Shown here: positions 12,301 through 20,900 of the stretch, one piece after another
How the letters are laid out: the number at the start of each line of letters is the position of its first letter
How positions within the stretch are numbered: the first letter of the stretch is position 1
Source of the DNA: Baffinella frigidus
Taxonomy: Eukaryota; Cryptophyceae; Cryptomonadales; Baffinellaceae
Direction of reading: 5' to 3'
Assembly (NCBI GenBank): GCA_026770585.1
Contig: MU646710.1
Span: 131,126 to 155,311 of the forward strand
Length of the DNA stretch: 24,186 nucleotides
Notes under the pieces: model-generated
Databases searched by the model: none
The model's input: only the letters and a program-made list of their open reading frames with translations
Told to the model about the DNA's origin: nothing
Program-made: the position numbers and the translations under genes

Positions 12301-15300
12301 TCGCTCAGATACAGTAGCATGCATCTGCGGGTCCACACCGAAGGCTCTCTTCCTGAAAAATGTGTTCCTCTGCAGAGCGCGATACTGTTGGCGGGAGAGG
12401 ACAGTGCTTCGGGGGCGCTCACTGCTTTGGAAGTCCAGCAGAATGTCAAGCTGGCCGATGGAGCTACGGTAAACGCGGCATGGATCGGGAAAGTGGTCGG
12501 TTTTAGGGTGACTTGCATGCAAGGTATCGCTGCCATGAACCCGATTTCGGAATTCCGTGGAAACTTACGGTGGCGTTGCATACAGGTGGCGCACCCTACA
12601 ATGTCCTGCCCACTCGATACCTTCCGTCATGATGAAACCGGTTCAAGAATTTGTTTCTTGTCTGTCGGAGCACATTTCCTGTACGCGCAGCACAGAATGA
12701 CTCTGAATCGTCACCACTGACCCGGCCGGGGTTTCATTATGGGTAAATCAACCCGCTCGGTCAGAACAGCGCTTTCCGAAGGGATTGAACTTACGGATGG
12801 GTCAAAAGACCCCCAACCCCTCTCGCCTGAACCCGGCTCTCCGAACTCTGAAAACTCGTGTGTGGTGTACCAGGTGGTGCTGAGCGCATGCAACTCTGGG
12901 ATGGGCAAGATCAAGAGCGAGGGCGTCATCGGCCTCTCCAGGGCCTTCCTGGTTGCAGGTTGCCAACACTCTGCGCCCGGAGCTGAAACGGACCACACAA
13001 TCGTCAAGTTAAATCAGGCTTGAGTCTTTCTATTGTTCGTGGTACAATTCGTGGTGACAATAATAGAAAGACCCCAGACAGATTCACGTTGACGATTTTG
13101 TGGACCTCTTTGCCTTCGGGTGCGGATAGTGATTTCCGATCGCTCAACGGATGGATACGCTTTGTATCAGAACATGGCTCTAGATGCAGTTGTACAGTCT
13201 GATCGTCTGATATGTACCCCTTCCTCGGCATAAACCATATATACCCGAATTAAGCGATCGATACCGCGAGCTTAAAACACACCAACGAAACGTGAACATT
13301 GAGAACTTCAAGGCAAGCACAAGACCAGCACCCCTCCTCCCCCACCCCCGTTTCAGCCGTTGTCCCTGATCAGCGCAGCTCAGGTTCATAACCTGATGAG
13401 TCATAACCTGATGAGTCATAACCTGATGCAGGAGCCTCAGCGGTGGTGGTGTCCCTCTGGAGCGTCGACGACACAAGCACCACCAAGTAACGCAACTGCC
13501 CCCCCGCCCGCCTCTTGACTGAACCAGGCTGGTTTTGAACCAGGCAACTGGACTGGGAAGGGTGGTATCAGAAACGGTAGGACTGGATCCTGCTGGTGTT
13601 CTTGATAGCCGGCTTACCCTGCACGAGAGTGGTGTTGGCCGCGGGCATGAAACGTCGATTGGTGTGGGAGTCCGACGAGCTCTACACACATGCCTCTCAT
13701 CAATTCCCAGTGGAACTAGTAACACAGAGCTGCTACCCAGATCCGATGGCCACAAAATCAATCCAGGAATGGCCAGCAGCAAAATCGTGCTTCGATGTTG
13801 TGATTCCTCAAGGGTTTGTTCTATCGGGTGGCAGGCTCATGAAATTGACCTACGAGCACCTCGAAAAAGGTCGTCCCCTACTCCCGTCGTGTTCGAACAT
13901 CTCTCGAGAGATGCCTCAGTTAATCTGGGCTCGCTATTTGGGTGAGCTCGAAACTGAGTTTCCCGGGGTTGTAGTGCAAACACGTCAGCGTTTGGTGTGG
14001 AAATTGTGAGTCGACCCGACTCAGACAGAGCTGAGATATGGCACGCAAACTTGGCATTGTTTTTTTCTATCCGCACCCCAGGCGGACAGAAGACCGAACC
14101 TTGGCATGCCACATTCATGGGGCCCCTTCATAGATTCTATCTCAGAAACTGTCCATCTAAACGATTTCCGGTACGAATCGAAGAGTTTTAACATTCTAAA
14201 TGTACAAAATGGCTCCAAGCCCCACTGAATTCTGAGATAGAATCTATGGATAGACGCGATGAACACTCTAGCTCTGCCCGAGTTTTATTCTGGCTCGTCC
14301 TTACAAGAATTTAGGAGCAGAAATCCAGTACAAAGGGGTAAATAGCAAGCCTTTAGGACGAGCCAGAATAAACCTGAGACTGAGGTAGACACTCCACGCA
14401 CGATGGCCAGGAATAACACCATCCACGCACGACAACAGGCCTGACGGTCCCTCACGCGATGCGGGCGGCGATGCTCGTTATGCTCCGCAATGAAGAGGGG
14501 GGGGAGGGTGAGGAGGGCACGTCACGAAAAACAAACAATGTGCAAGGACAATACGAACTTAAGGTGAGTCTTGCACTAGCCCTCCAAAACTGCTTTGATC
14601 GTTTGGCCAACCCCCGATGTGTGCCGAGGTTCACCGGAAAACGATGCACCGTTTGGAAGAATAGGGGGAAAATAAGCGATCCACGTAGTTTTTTTGGAGG
14701 GCGGGTAGCCGCGTGCGATGTCATTGTTCTCACAAGGGCAGTGTCGCAGGTTTCGTTGAATCAGGAGAGTTCACGGGGGAATTGATGGAAAGTTGAAGAG
14801 GGGACTGGGTTTTTTTTCGTCCATATACGAGTAAAGTTGATTCTCACCCGAGAACCACGCCAAAAGTCTAGGAACTGGAGCCATTCCTGGGCAATAATGT
14901 TCCATCTGTACCACAAAACACCTTCAACACGAAACGTTGCGTTTGAAATTCGAACGTATGCCCTGGCACGGACCATGCATGTGGGTGATGCAACTTGCAA
15001 AACGGTGCAGGCGTTGAGCTTGGTGTTCAACGATGGCAAGGTGCTGATGTTTAAGAAAAAGCCGCTCGCCGAAGACAACGGGTACCCCACGCGCCACCGG
15101 TTCTCTCACCTGGGCCTTTTTTGTACCAAGACTGGGCCTGGTCAGTCAAATTTTGCTACCCACCTCATGTCGTGCGTAAGGCACGAGTCGAAGACTCGTT
15201 TGGTTGTCTGCGCTGAGAAGGCAGGGGAGAAGTCGCACGACGACGTTACGCTGAATCATTTTCGTACTCGACAGGGATGAGCGTGGGGTTCCACACTGTC

Positions 15301-17879
15301 TTGACCTGCATCGGGGGGATCCGTGGCGCTCAGCCCTTGTAGAGATAGAGAGAGGTCGACCCTTTTCGTGCGGGAACAAAACGGTGTTGGGTTAGCTGAC
15401 AGTGGTATGGGGGACACTTGCAACAGGATCTTGCGCGGCTTCCTGACTCCAGAGGCTCTCAGCACGTTCGGGGGGAAGAGGTACACGCACCTGTGGGGCG
15501 ACACAGGAACCTTCGTAGAAAAGGTAAATGCCCGAGACCCGCACGCATTCCCATGCACTGCACCAAAACACACACCCAAGTAGTGCAGCGGTTTCGGTTC
15601 TGATGTACACCAAAGAATTGAACAAATTCAAACGTCGACGTCTGGGTACGTTTCGTGGCCATCTGAAAGCCGCTTGGACGGTTTGTCGGTTTTCTGTGCA
15701 AATTGTCAAGAGTCGCGCCAGAGAAAATCAGATCGTGATAATCCCGTTGGGACATTGAAACTGATTGGACATCGCAGGCGAAATCCCTTCCGGACAAAAA
15801 GTTGAAGGACGTGAAAGCTGCCTCAGCATGGATCCAAAAGGCGGTACGTCTCTTCCTCTCTGTTCACTTCCTTTCTTTTCACTCTTCCTTTGTGTTCACT
15901 CGAGACGTTGCTGTACACCGACACGCTGAGTTGCATCCAACTGACGCGCTTCTCCTTGCCTGTTTTCAGACATCCTGCTGCGTGTTTCTCACGAGGACTC
16001 TTTTGCAACTAGGACCCTCTCCTCTGCACAGACCAGCGGGTAGACTCCATACCAATCTTGCCTGTTGAAACGAGACTCCAACAACTGTAGACCAGTACAG
16101 GTCTTCCTGGTACTGATCCGATCCGTTTTGACTCTCTTCCTGGTACAAAGTCTGCTTGGTTCAGTCAACAATCGTCCGGGGGACTCTCGTTTTTGCAGAT
16201 CAGGACGCGCCAAAAATGTCGATTCAGCGATGCCAAGTGCACGGAAGACCCTCTCAAGGTTGCAATTCCTCACCCGGGTCTCTCGATGGGCAGCGCAGGG
16301 GTTGTTGGCACTTACGGCACCCACGATGGGAAGAGTGCACTGCCAGGGCGGGGGTTTTGTATTAGTCAACTCAAGGCGAAAATCGAAAATCGAAGTACAC
16401 CAATGGTGTATCTCGTTTTTACAGATTTCTGGGGGTGTTGACTTTCACAAAATATCCGGGTTCGCAGTGGAGTGGCTTGGCTTCAGGGAGCCCCCCGGTT
16501 CGAGCATTGCAAGTCTGCGCGAGACTCCCATCACTGATGGCAATTATTTTGTAGAACAACTTCTGCTCGGATTAGTGACCGCCGCGGTGCAAAACCTTGG
16601 CGGCTCAGTCAGCAGTCGGGGGCGTCATGTCTGCAGTGTCACGCCAGTCCCCCCCCAGACTAATAAGCGTGCGTGGTAGGTCTCACAGCCAGAGGGAACG
16701 TCGGTTGCTCCGAGGGCCGGAGTACCGGAGAGACCAGAAGGTGACACCGGGTGGGTGTTGACGCGACAGGTGGATGAGCGCCTCAAGGCGCGCGACGAGC
16801 ACGACTTTCTCATCCAAGTGCTGCTGGAAAGCGTCGCCGCGGTCGAGAGCCACATCCGGGTGAGAGTCCCATCACGCGTGACTCAACCGCACTGCTTCTG
16901 TTCCAAGACGATACGCATACCGGTTTTTTCTGGTACCAGGAATGGCTCTGCGTAGGCGACAATCGTGGAACTAATATTCAGGAACGATTTGGAGAAAAAC
17001 CACCTTTCACGAAATTCATTACAAGTGAAGTCCCTCTGTCGAGATGTCCCGAGGGATCCCAGCTGTAGATTCTCACGCTGCGCCGCGGACGGGCGGAGAA
17101 CGTGACCAAACCGAATTCACAAAAAGTTGAGAATCGGGCTGGAGCGATTATTTGTAAAGATGACCATCGAGTTGGAATCTCGTTATAGATTTTTTTACCC
17201 CTCTGAACCCTAATAACCCCGAGAAGGTGCGGGAAGCGGCGATCGAGAAGGTGCGGGTCGCGGCGCGCGCGCCTCCGCCTCCGACATCGACATCGGCCAC
17301 GGTGCGTACCTCAACCCCATCTACGTTTGAACTAAGTTAACATTGTCTCAAGTTAACAACTGTTTTTGGAATTTTCTCTGCCGCCGTGCGACCCTCTCAA
17401 AGAAGAAGGAGATTGCCGGCATCAAGGACTGCTCTCCCCAGAATGCGCCTTGCACGCGTGGCTCCCGCACGTGGTGGCTCTCCCTGTCGTAGAGCAGGTC
17501 TCTTATTAGTTGCCACTCAAAAAGGGCGAAATCTCCCACACTTTCAAGAGCTTTTAGTCAACTCCGTCGATTTCAAGGAATTCCTGGTACAAATTTACCG
17601 AGTTGGCCAAAATCTCTTGAAATTTTGGGAGATTTGTCCTTTTCGGAGTACCAACTATTAAGGGACCTGCAAGCAACCCCCCCTCCTGTGCGAGTTGTCC
17701 TGAACGACATCATCTTCTCCGAGATGAACCACGGGTTCTCTCTCTCTCTCTCTCTCTCTCCCTCTCTCGCTTGCTCGCTCTCTCCCTCTCTCTCTCTAGT
17801 ATTGATATGTCTCGAGGCGTTTCAAGTGAACAAAGGTCTCTCTCTCGTGAATCAAGCTCTCTCTGTCTCTCTGTCTTTG

Positions 17880-17931
<52 letters not shown>

Positions 17932-20900
17932 TCTGTCTCTTGTATTGATATCTCTCGAGGTGTTTTAGGTGACCAAACGTCTCTCTTTCTCTCTTGCTCG
18001 CTTTCTCTTTCTCGCGCGCTATCTCTCTCTCTGTCTGTCCCACTCTCTCTCTCTCGCGCGCGCGCGCGCTCTCTCTCTCTCTTTCTCTCTATCTCGCCCT
18101 TTCTCTCTCTCTCGCTCTCTCCCTCTCGCTCTCTCCCTCTCGCTCTGTCTCTCTTGCTCTCGCCCTCTCTCTCTCTCGATCTCTCTCTCCCTCTCAATCT
18201 CTCTCTCGCGCGCTCACTCTCTCGCTCACTCTCTCTCGCGAGGCGCAGGTTCTGCGTGATGGCGAGGCGACTCTCTCTCTCCTCAACAACTACATCCGCC
18301 CAGGCGAGTCCCCTCTAGGTTACGAGCCTCCCTTCTAGCTTATGAGCCTCTCCATCATGATTTCTGGGTTGCAAGATGCCCCATCTAGGCCCGAACCCTG
18401 TCTGACGTAGTGGAAGAACCAGTTTCGACCCCGAGGCTATCCCCTACACCGTAACCCCTCAGCCCTCAACATCTCTCCGGCCGTGACGTTTGGGGAAGGG
18501 AGGACGCCGCAGAGAGCGCCTCCCCACCACCAACCTGCTGGGTTTAGTTAACAGCTTTCAGTGTACTGTCGCACAGGGGGCTCGCGTGTGCATACTCCGC
18601 GCGCTGAAGCCTGAGTGGGCAGATTCGGCGCCGGACCACGCCCGGAACGTCGCGCGCATGGGATCGATAGTCGCGCGCATGGGATCGATAGTCGAAGCCA
18701 ACCTCAAGGCCGACCCCTCCCCCGTCCAACCCACACAGTGGCCTTTGCAGGTCGGGCCAATTTGTTTCGTGGTACTAATAAAGACTTGCTTTGTACAAAG
18801 ACATCGTATCCACACGGTTGACTACGCACCTTTCCAAAAGTCAACTTACTTGAAGATAATTAAATTAAAAGATTTTTCTAATGCAAATTGGTCACAACAC
18901 CCCGGAATCCGGGGTCAACACAGCCCTCGTAGCCCACCGAGTGGTAACCAACATCCGTGTCCTCTCCCCCGAAACAGGATATGGAGGCTCTCGTGCAGCG
19001 CGCATCCGCACCCGTTGACGTCAGCGAGGAAGCCACGCTCGCGCGCCTGCTCGACCTCCACACCAAGCTGTCTGACACGCTCGCGGCGTTCCGCGCGCTG
19101 GGGCCTCCCGCCGGTGAGGGGTGGGGGTTTCAGGCCGAAGGTGTATGGTTCAACGTTTTGAGGGCTGGGGCTTTGGGATTGGGGGTTTGGGGTTGGGGTT
19201 TATGGGTCGGGGTTTGGAGTTTAGGGTCTAAGGTGTAGGGTCAAAGGTTTTAAGGATGAGGGTGTGGGGCTTGGGGTGTGGGGGGCTTTGGCGCTACCAA
19301 CAGAGGGCAACCCTGACTCCTAAACCCTAAACCCTGAACCCTAAGCCCCATACATTAAGTCTTAAACCCCAAGCCCCAAACCTCAAACCTCAAACTTCAA
19401 ACTCCAAACCCCAAACCTCAAAACCCAAAACCCAAAACCCCAAACCCCAAGCCCCAAGCCCAAAACCTAAATCCTGAACCACACACCCAAATTCTTAAAC
19501 CCCTCGCCGCAACCCCCAAACCCCAAACCCTAAACCCGAAACCTCAAACCCCAAATTCCAATCCCCGAATTCCAAACAGGGGGAGGGGGCACAGTCCCAG
19601 GAGGCGGGACGGTGGTGGCACAGGCGTCAGACGTCACGGGCGCCTGGGGGGTTGCCCCCCCCCCGCCTCCTGAGCTGGCGGGCGGGGCGGAGGGCGCGCT
19701 CGCAGCTGAGGCCCGGCAGGTCCGTCCAACTACAGGAGCGTGACTGTAAACCGGGTAGGGTTGGTACCGGGAGGGTGACTGAAGCGGGGAGGGTGAGCTG
19801 GGGTGCTTGGCGGAAGCCCGGCAGGTGTGCCAACCTTGGTGTGCTTCCTTCTTCTGGTGTGTTGACTCTCACGCCTAGAGATGAGTTATCCAAACGTCCT
19901 TACGCCCTACGACGGGCCCGCCTCGGCAAACGCCACCTAGCTCTGTCTCAGTCTATTTGGGCGCACCAATTCGGTGAGCCCGGGCTCTTGTCCGCGTCAA
20001 AGTTGAAGGATTTCTACCGCACGCCATCTCGCATCTCGACTTGAGAAGAGTGAGGCAGAGTGAGGCCGTGCATGTGGCAGGTTTCCGTGGTTTCCAGCCC
20101 TCTAAACCCTGAGAAGGCGCAGGAGGCGGCAATCGAGGCTGAATTGGCGCGGGAGGCGAAGGCATTGGCGGAGGCTGCGGTGCTTACCTCAACCCCTCAA
20201 CTTTGAAACCCAAGCCGAACCCTGAACTTGGAACCCGGAACTCGGAATTCAGGTTTATCAAGACGATACCCACAGCGGGGGGGATTTACACGAGAAATAT
20301 CTCTGGCAGTCTAGAGTCGTGGGAATCGCATGCAGACACGATTCCAAAACATCCGCACCGTTCCCGACGTTCAACACATGTGAAGTCCCTGTGTCGAGAG
20401 ATTCAGAGGGTTCCCTGCTGATTATGTGTTCTCACGCTGGGTCGCGGACGGGCGGAGAATGTGACTTGAACGAATGCACATAAAGTTGAGCATCGGGCTG
20501 AACCGAGCGTTTTCTGAAGGTGACCATCGAATTGGAATCTCGCTGTGTGTGGTTCACACCTCTGAACCGAAACCCCGACAAGGAGCGGACGGCTGCAACA
20601 AAGGCTAAGCGCGCGGAAGAGTTGGCGGAGAAAGTGGCGGATGCAGCGGTACTTACCCCAAATTTTCAACCTTCGACTCTTCGCCGAACCATGATCCCGG
20701 AATCCTGAAATTGAACCCGGAATCCTGAATCCTGAACCCTGGACCCGGAATTTGGAATCCTGAACCCGGAATCCGGAACCCGGAACGCGGAACGCGGTTT
20801 GGTCTACATGATACTCACATCGTCGAGAATTCGCCCCAGAAAACTCTGGCAGCCCAGATTGGTGGGAATCGTACTCAGGCAAGATTTCGAAACAACCGCA

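Noticed and set aside
16425-16859. Calponin-homology or VHS domain in exons 26-27
   Set aside because: Only loose helix patterns match (LGF...DGN...LLLGL). Key family positions could not be aligned by eye, so no domain is called.
17625-18338. Open frames of 96-114 codons in the 500-bp CT tract
   Set aside because: They are dinucleotide-repeat artefacts. Only 18249-18303 at the end is kept.
18499-18541. Extra exon in intron 29
   Set aside because: It is GC-rich with AG and GT at its edges, but including it breaks the phase between exons 29 and 30.
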